Program-made: the position numbers and the translations under genes
Shown: piece by piece, positions 1 to 11,034 of the stretch
How the letters are laid out: each line of letters opens with the position of its first letter
How positions within the stretch are numbered: the stretch's first letter is position 1
Notes under the pieces: model-generated
What the model saw: the letters and a program-made list of their open reading frames with translations, nothing else
Databases searched by the model: none
Told to the model about the DNA's origin: nothing
Source of the DNA: Plutella xylostella
Lineage: Eukaryota; Arthropoda; Insecta; Lepidoptera; Plutellidae
DNA length: 64,000 nt
Direction: 5' to 3'
Assembly: GCF_932276165.1 (NCBI RefSeq)
Contig: NC_064010.1
Coordinates: forward strand, 930,001 to 994,000

Positions 1-367
1 GCTTCTAAAAATCTACAAGAGGGTTTACAAACTTAACACAATCGTTAGCTTCTTCCTCTTGAGGCCTTTCCGTCTTCATGACGACAACACCTTGGATCTC
101 TTCAACCGACTCTCCGACACTGACAGAACCATCTTCAACTTTGACGTGGCCGATATCGACTTCAACGTCTACGTAAAATACTGGTGGCTTGGGCTCAGGA
201 AGTACATCATTAAGGATGGATTAAAAGGCACTGATGAGGCTGTAAGAAAGCAGAAGTGGCTGAAGGTTTTAAATTACGTTCTTGTCGTTTTGTATGCGTT
301 CGTTGTTTGCAAACTTTTGGTGTTTACTGGGTCGATTGTTTGGGCTGGACTCAGATGTTTGTTTTAA
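1..367 (+). CDS. FAR-A: fatty acyl-CoA reductase, terminal exon only
   Basis: This is the 3' exon of a fatty acyl-CoA reductase, which makes fatty alcohols from acyl-CoA using NADPH. The open frame runs from the window edge (frame starting at base 2) to a TAA at 365-367. It encodes the FAR C-terminal (sterile) domain: an LLKIYKRVYKLN start, then RLHDDNT, DRTIFNFDVAD and KYWWLGLRKYI, then a hydrophobic tail (NYVLVVLYAFVVCKLLVFTG) that is probably a membrane anchor. By my hand count about 78% of residues match the last exon of FAR-B at 14553-14919, so the two genes are tandem paralogues on one strand. All upstream exons, including the catalytic domain, lie outside the window. No frame damage is seen. 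Substrate chain length cannot be inferred. Confidence 0.9.
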   Translation, partial: LLKIYKRVYKLNTIVSFFLLRPFRLHDDNTLDLFNRLSDTDRTIFNFDVADIDFNVYVKYWWLGLRKYIIKDGLKGTDEAVRKQKWLKVLNYVLVVLYAFVVCKLLVFTGSIVWAGLRCLF

Positions 368-378
368 GGTTTTGTTGA

Positions 379-384
379 ATTAAA
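379..384 (+). terminator. Probable poly(A) signal of FAR-A (ATTAAA)
   Basis: ATTAAA lies 12 bases after the FAR-A stop codon and is followed by a GT-rich stretch (GTCCGTCGTTTGTG), as expected for a variant polyadenylation signal with its downstream element. The short 3' UTR resembles that of FAR-B. Confidence 0.45.
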
Positions 385-1190
385 TTGTCCGTCGTTTGTG
401 TCGTATTTTATTTTTTCAATAGATTTTATAATACAGAATGTTCCAAAAGTCAACGATAATAACTATAACACATCGATTTGATCGGCTGGTCATACTTAGC
501 AACTTACCCAAGAAACATACCAATTTTCCATAAAAATATGGCACAGTAAGCACGACATGACATTGTATTGAAATTTGTATGGGATATCGAATAAATGCTT
601 CACATGCGAGGTTATGTTTTTTGGACCTTTGTAGGACCAGAGTGGTGGGAAATGGTCCAAGCTTATGAAGAGAGTTTGTACCTTATGGGAATACGCTTAA
701 AGGTCCTATTAGAGATAGCCAGGTGCAGGCTCTCCCGCAAAAAATAGAAGAAAATAGGATCTATGTCTTATACACTATCTAGCAATGAAAAAGATCCACT
801 TACTATATGTCGCCACCAAATGCCTTATTTTTTTTGCTACTACCACTGGAGCTTTTTCGTTACCAGCGAGTGTATTAAGTACCTATTTAGTAATTATCTA
901 CTTCTCTGATATTATTATGTTCCGCTTTAACATCATCATCATCCATTGATCGTTGGTATCAACTGAATTTTAGCAGCACGTTCAAATAACAGTGTTTGAC
1001 GACGGCAATTCGCTACAATCGTCATCAGTATTTTAATTAAACCTAAAAGGTATTATTATTCAATTATTTTTCGTATGTACGTAAACAGTTTTTTATACTT
1101 AGGATTGAATGTCACTACTCATTCCACTAAATTTAGGTTAGCTGGTATAGAATTTCAGTATTTAGGTTGTATCGTGAGATTTATGAGAGA
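385..1190. other. Intergenic, no recognised feature
   Basis: AT-rich sequence with no gene-like reading frame. The 65-aa open frame at 1075-1272 has no recognisable motif and runs into the retrotransposon tail that follows. Confidence 0.5.
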
Positions 1191-1445
1191 GAAGAAATTG
1201 CGAAGCGGAGTTAAAATGGATTGGGCTCACTATCCAAAGAGGAGGTACGAATGCCACAAATATTTTCTTTGACTGGCGGCCACCAAATTATGGCAAGCGC
1301 TCCCGTGGACGCCCTGTCCAAACATGGCGCCTGACTTAGCTGGAGTACCTAGGCCGAAAGAACAGCCGAAGATAGGCTGAAGTGGCGGATGTTAGTAGAG
1401 ACCCTCTGCACCTCTGAGGTGCCATGGGACTGCAACAACAACATA
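1191..1445 (+). mobile_element. 3' end of a decayed RTE-like retrotransposon with CAACAACA tail
   Basis: Broken reading frames encode a typical LINE C-terminus (HYPKRRYECHKY; then GKRSRGRPVQTW; then WDCNNN). The sequence ends in CAACAACAACAT, a short-repeat tail typical of RTE-type elements. Bases 56886-57030 (minus strand) carry the same 3' end, including the conserved run GGCGGATGTTAGTRGAGACC. Only the 5'-truncated tail is present, and the frames carry stops and shifts. Confidence 0.65.
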
Positions 1446-1765
1446 TCGATTGGGTAAACGTCAGTACTGTCACGAGCACTGATACAATTTGCACTCCAAT
1501 ACTTTGTTTAAAAACGTGTAGTACACGTAAAAATTTACACACAATCAGAATTTAATTATAATTAGGAATCGCTTAATCATTGCTTCATTGATACATTTTA
1601 ATAGTCAAAATTACTTAGTACTTAGTAGTACCTACCTGAAGTTTTTGGTGTTAGGACGTAACTTTAACTGTGAGTGTTTTTTTTATAATTCAGTAATTTT
1701 AAGTGAGCAGTTAAGTGTTTTAGTGTTTTTTAAGTTTTTTATAAAGTGCACATCTGAAAGGAATA

Positions 1766-1985
1766 TACATACATACATAATAATGCTCACGACTGTAATC
1801 CCTGAAGGGGTAGTTAGAGATGACTTGCAAGCGAGCCACCGCTATAATTATGTAGTCGCGTGATAGGTCGCGAGCCGTATCGTCCTTTATGAATGAGTAC
1901 AATGGATAAATGTGCAGGTTTCCTCACGATCTTTTCCCTCACCGTAAAAGTACGTGGTGTAAATTGGGCTTAAATTCATTATTTG
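1766..1985 (-). repeat. tRNA-derived SINE fragment, family S2
   Basis: It shares long runs with 12443-12795: a CATACATACAT end, 'ACTGTAATCCC(T/C)GAAGGGGTAG', 'GTGATAGGT(C/T)GCGA' and 'TGTGCAGGTTTCCTCACG'. This copy lacks the tRNA-like head seen in the longer copy, so it is truncated at its 5' end on the minus strand. Confidence 0.6.
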
Positions 1986-2696
1986 TAAAGAATTAGAAGA
2001 AGAAATATACGATCGTACAAAATGATGTGTGATGTGACCAATTTATTTTACTTAAGTAAACTAAAGTGTTCCCCAAAGGTCACGGGTGCAATGTAGACGT
2101 TTTTTTTTCGTAAATACCTAAGTACCTACTTATGTTTTAATTATCCTTAGTAGTTTGCGTTCACAAAATTTCAAATGTTGTAATTTGTTCAGACTCACGA
2201 CCTGAATCACACCATATTATTATTTCGGCTCATTTAACAATGACAAAGTCAATTGCTTTTATTTATCGTAACTATAAATATAAAATTTTCTGATGAACGA
2301 CAATTTTTTTATAAAATACTCGCCGTTCCAACAATAATTAAGTAATGAAACTCCTTAAGTATTAAGAAAAAAAATACCTAGATAGGTTATTTAAGACAGC
2401 GTTCACCAAGTGCCTAAGTTTTAATGGTGAAGATTGTGGAGAAAACTGAAGACCATTCTTTTAAAAAATATTCACATTTGCAACGATTAACATCAATGAA
2501 AATTGATTTCGCTTCTTCAACTCGTTCAGTGATGAAATTTGACCTAACACAATGACATAAAATACAAATAAAATTAACGTTAGTAAGTTTACGTAATGTA
2601 AGTATTTTTTTGGTAAAATTAATTTAATTTAATATATGCCTTGTTATTTACTGCCTCCGTTGCGTAATCAATTTGACCTCGAACGTGGGGTTAAGT
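1986..2696. other. Intergenic, no recognised feature
   Basis: AT-rich DNA with no convincing coding frame and no repeat that I could match elsewhere in the window. Confidence 0.5.
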
Positions 2697-4641
2697 ATAG
2701 ACGTACACACGGCAACGTTAAATGGTTGGCAGGGCACACTAACGTAGGTAGTGTATGTGTGTGTCAGCGACGTAGACGTAATTATTTAGTTCTGGGCAAC
2801 CCACACACGGATATTGTAAGCATGTAGTTGTGCCAGTGACAATGATTCATTGTTTTTATGATATGAAGCAAAATTTTGCAATGCATTGTAATAGATTGAA
2901 TGGCTCAGTTGGTATGATACAAGACTTACAATAATCGGTATGGTGGTTCAAATCCCTCTGAACTTACAAAATTCCTTTTTTGTTTTTTTTATAGATTTAA
3001 TTTATTTTTTAATATGGCTAATAATAGTATTGTAGTATATACGAATAAAAGCAACACACAAAGTAAATGAAACGAGTTATTAAGTGTTAAAATTACAAAA
3101 TTTATTAAGGATGTTACGTTTTTGTTGTTTTTCGTTTTAAAACATAGTTGTAGTTTATATTAATAAGGAAAATTTTCAATAAGCAGTTTTAAATCATAAT
3201 GAACATCAGAAAAGGATGGACTGGCTGTTTTACTAAAGTAAATAGGCAAGTCATTAGTTATATGAATCAACATGTTAATTAGCTAGAAATAAGATCAGTA
3301 ACTTATTCCAACCTCAGTAACAATAACATCATTAACACATTGGCTTACCCATAATTGTAAATAATAATAAGTATTTAACAAAATAACTAAAATCTTATAC
3401 AAATGGAAAAATAAAAATTACTGAGCTAACCCCAATAACTATAATTTTCACCACTTTTTCGCCATAATATCTTACCATCCATCCTTGTCTGACTTAAAGG
3501 ACTTTTCATCACTAAATATCACCACATTGTTGCACCAATCAAAGTTTAAAATAGTCAGTCGCAAAACGCACTCTGTTTCGACGATGCTGATCGGTTAGAG
3601 CAATTTTCTTCGTCGGCCTCCGACACCGCAACCCAGCAGCACGCAAGTGAACCCGTACGGATTGTAGGGATAGATTATGTGTTGTGGCCGTAGAACGGGT
3701 GCTGCAGAACGGATCAGCGCTATGTGCAGCTACGATTTCTCGATGGCGTGGTGATGCATCCGTATAGAGTTATAGACGACTACTGTCTACATGTCCCGAA
3801 TCTGCGTATCGGTGAACCCATAATTGAACACAGAGCCTGCCCTGAGCCTGTTCTCCTCTGCAAACAAAAAAAAACAAATACTTAGCTTATACAAATACAA
3901 ATATTCTAACAGTCAAATAAAATATTTACAATTCTATGTTACTTACCGTTAAACGTCTTGCGATTTCACTAATTGTAATGTTTTGTTCATATAAATACGA
4001 TTATCTCCGCCTTTTTGAACATGGTTAAGTGACTTTCCATAGTAACTGCGAAGAGTAATTAATTAAATTGACAAATCATACAGTGATTCACTTTGCAGAC
4101 GCAGAGGTGAATTGTCACTAAAACTAAAAACAAATTTCGTTTATTCATATTGTATGAGGGTAGAATGGTTTTAATTCTCAAATGAAGAACGAATCATATA
4201 TTTTTGGCGAAGAGAAATAGTCGACAGCTATGCAGCTTGTAGTCATTTGTCAGTTTCAAATATATTAATGTTATACGCAAAATTTGAATTAAGTTAAATA
4301 AAAATAACCATCCGTGGACTCGAACTCACGACCTATGTTTCATTAGTCTAACATTCTACCAATGAGCTACGAAGTGTATAGACACAGGTAGTGAAATTTT
4401 GCTTCACATCAATTTTATAACTGTTTCACTAACACTACCGGTTGATATTTTTATGTCACAGCTGGTATACGGGCGTTTGCCTACGCACAAACTCGTTTGT
4501 GTTGTTGTGTGTGTGTGTGTGGTTTGTTACTGGTGTGTAAACCGATTTCTGCGTTTATGCACACATAGACAACGTTAGTGTGCACACATACACTACGTTA
4601 GTGTGCCCTGCCAACCATTCGACGTTGCCGTGTGTACACCT
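2697..4641. mobile_element. Inverted-repeat element with Tc1-like transposase relic
   Basis: The ends at about 2697-2770 and 4560-4641 are inverted copies. Both contain 'TACACACGGCAACGT', 'AATGGTTGGCAGGGCACAC' and 'TAACGTA..GTGTATGTGTG'. Just inside each end lies an inverted tRNA-like stretch (2893-2960 plus, 4305-4375 minus) with a B-box-like GGTTCAAATCC or GAGTTCGAGTCC. The middle (about 3480-3860, minus) reads as a decayed Tc1/mariner-like transposase: a VIFSDEKSFK motif at 3493-3531, preceded by LTDQHRRNRVRFA-like sequence. Stops and shifts show it is dead. Whether the whole interval moved as one unit or is two inverted SINE-like repeats around an older transposon is unresolved. Confidence 0.55.
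3480..3860 (-). pseudogene. Tc1/mariner-like transposase relic
   Basis: On the minus strand, short conceptual segments match Tc1-like transposases: an arginine-rich segment, 'TDQHRRNRVRFATDYF', then 'NNVVIFSDEKSFK', where the D-E of SDE is part of the family's catalytic motif. Frameshifts and stops separate the segments, and no full-length frame exists. Confidence 0.5.
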
Positions 4642-5144
4642 ACTGACCGAAATTTCGTCAATCTAGAGATATTTTAGTGACATAGGTTTCAACATATCAT
4701 CTAAATAAAACATAAAATACTTAACGAGTTATGTGCTAATTTCTTTCTTCAAGTGAAAAAACTTTTGGCCAGAGTTCCGTAATCTATAGTCCTAGATGGA
4801 AAATCACATTATAACCAGTGCGGTATAGTGATCTTCTGTGTGTCATCTGGATTGATATAGGCATCTGGTTATAAGCTTTCACAAGATCAAAGGTAATGTG
4901 AGTGTGAAATCTTGAAAGTTTAATGAGATTCATAGATACTTATGGGGGCTATTCCTCGGAGTAGTGGAGATTATTGCAGAAATACCATAGAAGAGGAAGG
5001 TAGAAAGTAGAAGTACCTTCAACTGCTTCTGTAACTATCTTTGTATAAATCCACTCTAAATAGCACTAGGTATATAGACTATTATTAAACGATGTTCTAG
5101 CTTTTTTCTTTTTTCTTATTCTTCAGTAAACTCCATCCATCACA

Positions 5145-8100
5145 ATGACGATGGACCCGGCGAGCGACATCGCGATGCTGTCGCGCATGCGCAACATCCG
5201 GACAGCCGAGGAGCGCGGGGACTCGCGGGTGCAGCGCGCCTTCTCCGGAGCCACCATCTTCATCACCGGAGGCACCGGCTTCCTGGGGAAACAACTCATT
5301 GAGAAACTCTTCAGGTGAACAGCATACATCAGCCAACTACAATAGCAACAGCATAACTGCTGAATAAAAGCTTCCAGGGATACCATAGGGCAGTGCCAAT
5401 GCCAACGAGTTTCAATCAATCCCGTTTCCGTCCCGCTGAGAGAGCGTGAAGTAAAATACTTTAAATTTAGGTTCGTTAAAAAAGTCTTCTTCCATTCTTC
5501 CAGATCCTGTCGGGATATCAAGAAGGTGTACGTCCTTTCGAGAGACAAGAAGGGAAAATCCATGGAAGAGAGACTAAAGGAGACACTACAAGATCCAGTA
5601 AGTATTACCCAAAGTTTTGAATTAATTGGAGTCATTAGGCTTTTGACTTGAGGTTCAAACATTCAGTCAGTTTCTGACTGCAAGCCATCCATTGAAGCCA
5701 ATCTATTTTCCAGGTATTCGACGAGGTCCGCAAGGTGAACTCCTACTTCGAGAAGCGGCTGGTGCCGGTGGCCGGCGACGTGGCGGAGCTGAGGCTCGGT
5801 CTGAGCGATGACGACTGGAATATGCTGGCTGAGGAGGTAATCCTTATTTACAATCTCCTTATTACGTCGACCACAAACGAATAACGTAAGTAGGTGAATA
5901 ACGGCATACAACTAAATAAATACTTTATTATTGTTTTGTTGGTTAGTTAATTATAAGCTTAATATTATTGATTTAAGAGTTATGAATAAGAACCTAGTAT
6001 TATTGTGAAATTGGTTCCTACTAGCTTTAAGGGAATTTGCAGTGCCCACTATGGGTATCAAGTTGTAAGTACCTACTATTTTATTTTAAGATCATTAATG
6101 TACACTTGATGGCAATAAAATATTTGATTTGATTTGATTTGAACGCGTTCACAAAATAAGCAAACCAATTTCAATATTCCACTGACACTAGAAGTCATGG
6201 CTCCTCTCACAGGCATCAGGGTTTCTTGTGGTGGATATATTGGTGCTGACGATGACGTCACTCTGAGCGCCGTTCTGACTAAGGAGTTTGCACCATTACA
6301 TAAAAACTTCAACGTCTGTCACATAAATGCTCAGAGTATTCCCGCACACTTCAGTGAGCTCCTTGACACTTTCTCCTCTGGTTGCTCTGATGCTATCCTG
6401 GTGTCAGAAAGTTGGCTCAAACCCACCTTACCCTCCACCTCATACTCTTTGCCCGGATACATATTAATTCGTAACGATCGCGTAGGTGGTAGAGGGGGTG
6501 GGGTTGCCATTTACCTAAAAAGCAGCATTCCATACAAGGTTATTGCATCTTCACCCGCTAGGAATGCTCCTGCCGAATACTTGTTCGTAGAGCTTAACTT
6601 CGGTTGCAAACTCCTCCTTGGTGTGGTCTACTGCCCACCTACTAACGATTATTTCTCCTCCTTGGAATCCGTCCTGGAACATCATATAGCCAACTACACG
6701 CACCACTTAGTTTTTGGTGATTTTAACACTGACCTCCTTGTTACTGACTCTCGTTCACGTAAATTCCTGTCCATAGTCGATTCTGTCAATCTACAAGTCA
6801 TGCCGTTAATGGCCACTCATCACTCCAACACTACAGACACTCTTCTCGACTTGATCCTTACCTCCGATAGCTCCCTCGTCGTCAATCATGGCCAACATCT
6901 AGCCCCCGGTTTTTCTCGGCATGATCTCATCTTCTGTTCATATTTAATACGCACCCCAAAAACGAAACCAGTGGTATTGTTACAAAGAAATTTTGCGAAG
7001 ATGGATGTGGAGAAGCTCAGACAAGATGCTTCGTCTATCCAATGGAGTGATATGCAGGACCTACCTAGCATAGATGATAAGGTCGCTTTCTTATGCTCTA
7101 ATGTGATAAGCATCTTTGATAAGCATGCCCCAGTCCGACCTGTTAGATTAAAACACCGTCCCTCGCCATGGATCACTGACACTGTCCGCAAGGCTATGGC
7201 ACATCGCGACCGTTTATTTCGTCGTTTTAAAAAAGACCGTACCGATGAAAATTGGTCCGCTTGTAGAGCTGCAAGGAATCGGTGCAACAAGCTGTGTAGG
7301 AACGCCAAACGCCGATTCATATTTGAACAAATTGAACTCTCTTCGCCTGCAGGTACCTGGAAATTCCTCAGGACTCTTGGCGTGGGCAAACCTCCTAACC
7401 AGGATACACGTATTCCCTTTGATATCAACGATCTTAACCTTCACTTCACTTCAGTTTCATCACTTGATCCTCATATCAAAAGGTTATCTTTAGATTATAT
7501 TAAGAATATTACAATTCCCACGCCAGACATTGACTCTTTTAAATTCGCACCAGCAACTCGGGACGAGATCAAAAAGATTATTCTTTCGCTGAAATCCAAG
7601 GCTGTGGGACATGATAACATAGGACGTTTTATGATCACAACCCTTCTTGACATCCTTCTCCCCGCTATAACCCATATTGTTAACTTTTCCCTTTCCTCAG
7701 GCCAATTTCCGAACCTTTGGCTCAAAGCCTACGTCCTTCCTCTCCCAAAAGTCCCAGCACCCACCGCTCCCAACGAGTACCGTCCTATCTCCATACTACC
7801 CTTCTTATCCAAAATCCTAGAATCTATTGTGCATCGTCAGCTGACTATGTTTCTCTCAAATGGTGGTCTCCTGAACCCATTCCAATCTGGATTTCGTTCT
7901 GGACACAGTACCACCACAGCCTTGCTTAAGGTGACTGAAGACATCAGATGTGCCATGGAGGATCGGCGGGTAACAGTTCTGGTCCTGGTGGACTTTAGCA
8001 ATGCGTTCAATGCCGTAGACCACGACCTGTTGCTTGCCGTTCTTCAATGTCACAAGATCTCCGATCCCGCTCTTTGCTGGTTTTCTTCATATCTTCGTGG

Positions 8101-10995
8101 TCGCCAGCAGGCAATACGTTGCGGTCCTTCTGATATATCAGACTGGGCTGACTTGTCTGCTGGTGTTCCTCAAGGCGGCATTCTCTCTCCTCTACTTTTT
8201 TCAACCTTTATTAATTTAGTCACCTCAAATCTTCTATGTTCCTACCACTTGTATGCCGATGACCTGCAGATCTACAACCAGGTCAAATTAGACGATTTAG
8301 ATGCTGGCATTGCTGGGGTCAATAGTGATCTCGAGGAGATATTAAGATGGTCTCGTAGCTTTGGCATCTCCGTTAATCCTAGTAAGTGTCAAGCCATCAT
8401 TGTGGGTGGTTCAAGGCTGTTATCGGGTCTCGACTATGCTGCGGTGCCACCAGTCAAATTTGATGGTCGTGTTGTACCTTTTTCTGCAACTGTCAATGAT
8501 CTTGGCCTGATCATTGATCAAAACCTAAGTTGGGATCAGCAACTTGATAAAGTATCCCGCAAAATTTACGCATCACTCCACTCCTTGCTTCGTTTAAAAA
8601 ATTTCCTTCCCCAGCACACTAAACTTGCCCTTGTTAATTCTCTTCTTCTTCCCATTATAGACTATGCGGATGTGTGCTATCTGGACCTAACTGAAGCTTT
8701 GCTCAATAAGCTTGAACGCTTATTGAACACGTGCATTCGTTTCGTTTTTGGGCTGCGTAAATATGATCACGTTTCACAGTACCGCGCTCAATTGAAATGG
8801 CTCCCCATCCGTGACCGTAGGAACCTGCGTATCCTTTGTCTTCTCTTCTCTATCCTCCACGAGCCAAATACCCCACCTTATCTAAAGTCTATGTTCCAAT
8901 TTCTATCTGACACTCATACCAGAGACTTACGTTCTTCTCATAATTCTATTTTAGCCCTACCCTCCTTCCACTCTGGTTTTATGTCTGACTCTTTCGCGGT
9001 CACGGCTGTGCGTCTATGGAACGATCTCCCTGATTCCATTAGGATTAGATTAGATTAGATTAGATTTGTTTATTGATAATTATTCATTACATGTCAATAT
9101 TAAAAGTTATACATCAGTACACCAAAGTTAAAATTAAATAATTATATCCAAAAATTGTCACAAACAATGTCAAGATAAAATAGAATAATTACGAAAATTC
9201 AATTAGTTTCAATGTCACAGTAACAAATAATAAAATAATATAATATAAAAACAAATTAAAATTATCACATTGATAGGTACCTACATTATTAAAATAGAAA
9301 TTGTCAGATAAAGAGACAATCATTAATTCTACCTGTCGATGAATTCTCCTACCGTGTAGAATGCCTGCGTAGCGAGCCATTTTTTGAGTTTGTATTTAAA
9401 TCCTTGTAGTGTCTGCATACTTTTTATATCAGTAGGTAGTTTATTGTAGATTCCCGGACCACACACATACACGGACTGCTCGCTCCGTGATGGACACGTC
9501 AGTATCTCCAGAGAAACGAAATACTGGCGTGCCGACTCATCTGACTTAATTCGAGCCATAGCGCGCACTGCCCGCTTCTGCATTACGAATGCCCGGTGCC
9601 AGTCCGCCGCGCGGCCCCACAGCTCGATCCCGTACGTGAGGAGGGATTGGATCGTCGCAAAATAGCAAGATCTGGCCACCTCGCGCGGCACCGTTCCTGC
9701 AAGTCTCTGGAGAGCGAAGCAAGCGCCGCCCAGGCGTCCGCAGAGCCAATCTATATGGTCACTCCAGGACAAGCCACAGTCGACTTTGAATCCGAGGAAG
9801 CAAGATGTATCGACCTGGAACAGGTCTTCGCTCCCTACTTTCACTTGTAGCGGACGGCTGCGTCTACCGGCCAGGTTGAACAGCATCACCTGAGTTTTTT
9901 TAGGGTTGAGTGCAAGCCCGTTAGCCTGAAACCAGTGTGCTAGCTGCCCAGCGACCAGACACAGCCGCCGCTCCAGGTCGTCGACCGAGCTGCCCGTGAC
10001 CGTCGCGGCCACGTCATCCGCGTACATGGTGACTTGGGCATCAGGAATGGAATTTGGGAGGTCGTTCATTAGTAGCGAGAAGATGATATTTGACAGCGAC
10101 GAACCTTGTGGAACGCCGAGGTCAGTACCCATTTCTCGCGACCTAGATGCACCTCCCTCGCCTACCACAGTTTGCACTCTGTTAGACATGAAGTCAACTA
10201 GGAGCTGCAAGGCTGGGCCCCTGATGCCGTAGTGCTCGAGTTTCGCAGCTATGACGGAGTGGTCGGCCACATCGAAGGCACGCGACAAGTCACAGCAGAG
10301 TACAGCGACGTGCCGGTTGGACTCTCGTGCGGACAGCACTCCCCACACCACCTCCCGCGCGAGGTCCGTGGTGGACCGGCCAGCTCTGTACGCGAACTGT
10401 TTATCGGAGAGGAGGTTACCAGCATCCAGGAACATTGTGAGCCGTGCGCTTAGTCCGTTCTCCAGGACCTTTGCTGGTGTAGGTATTATAGCGACTGGTC
10501 TGTATGCATTGCCGTCTTCTCTCTTACCCTTTCCCTTATACAGCGGTGATATTTTCACCCGTTTGAGGCTTGCTGGGTAGATGCCTTCCTTTATACATCG
10601 ATTGTATAGGGTGGATAAGGCGACGGCGACCGAGTCAGCTACAAGGCTCAGTAGTTCGCAAGATATATTATAAATATCTTTGCTCGGTTTGCGGGGTATC
10701 CTCTTCACGATAATCGCGTAAACTTCATGCGGAGTAAATGGCTTGAGTCGAAGAGAGTGGTCGAGTGGGCGGCGCGTCCCGTGCAGCATGGCCAGCGCGA
10801 GCGGCACGGCCGCGGCCGGCGCGCCGCACGCCGCCGCCGCGCCAACGAACTGCTCATAGGAAGGCTCCGTCTCGCAACGTTTTTAAGCGTCTTACTCGAA
10901 CTCATTACCTTAGTAAGATAGTTAGTTGATAGCTCTTTCCTGAACCTCTAAATTAATTATTGTTATATAATATTAATATTTATATATATATTTTA

Positions 10996-11034
<39 letters not shown>

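Larger units (their letters stand above)
6197..10929 (+). pseudogene. LINE endonuclease-reverse transcriptase ORF, interrupted by insertion
   Basis: The frame 6197-9043 encodes an apurinic-type endonuclease (NVCHINAQSIP, SESWLKP, VFGDFNTDLL, SRHDLIF) followed by reverse transcriptase (PISILPFLSKILE, QSGFRSGHST, DFSNAFNAVDHDL, AGVPQGGILSPLLF, YADD at residues 686-689). It ends abruptly after DLPDSIR, where (ATTAG)n of the minus-strand LINE begins. The missing C-terminal tail reappears in frame at 10861-10929 (KAPSRNVFKR..). No internal stop lies before the break, so only the insertion disrupts the frame. Such proteins nick target DNA and prime reverse transcription of their own RNA. Confidence 0.85.

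Noticed and set aside
5097..5911. Minus-strand open frames over the first FAR-B exons
   Set aside because: They are antisense to GC-rich FAR-B exons with matching phases and motifs on the plus strand.
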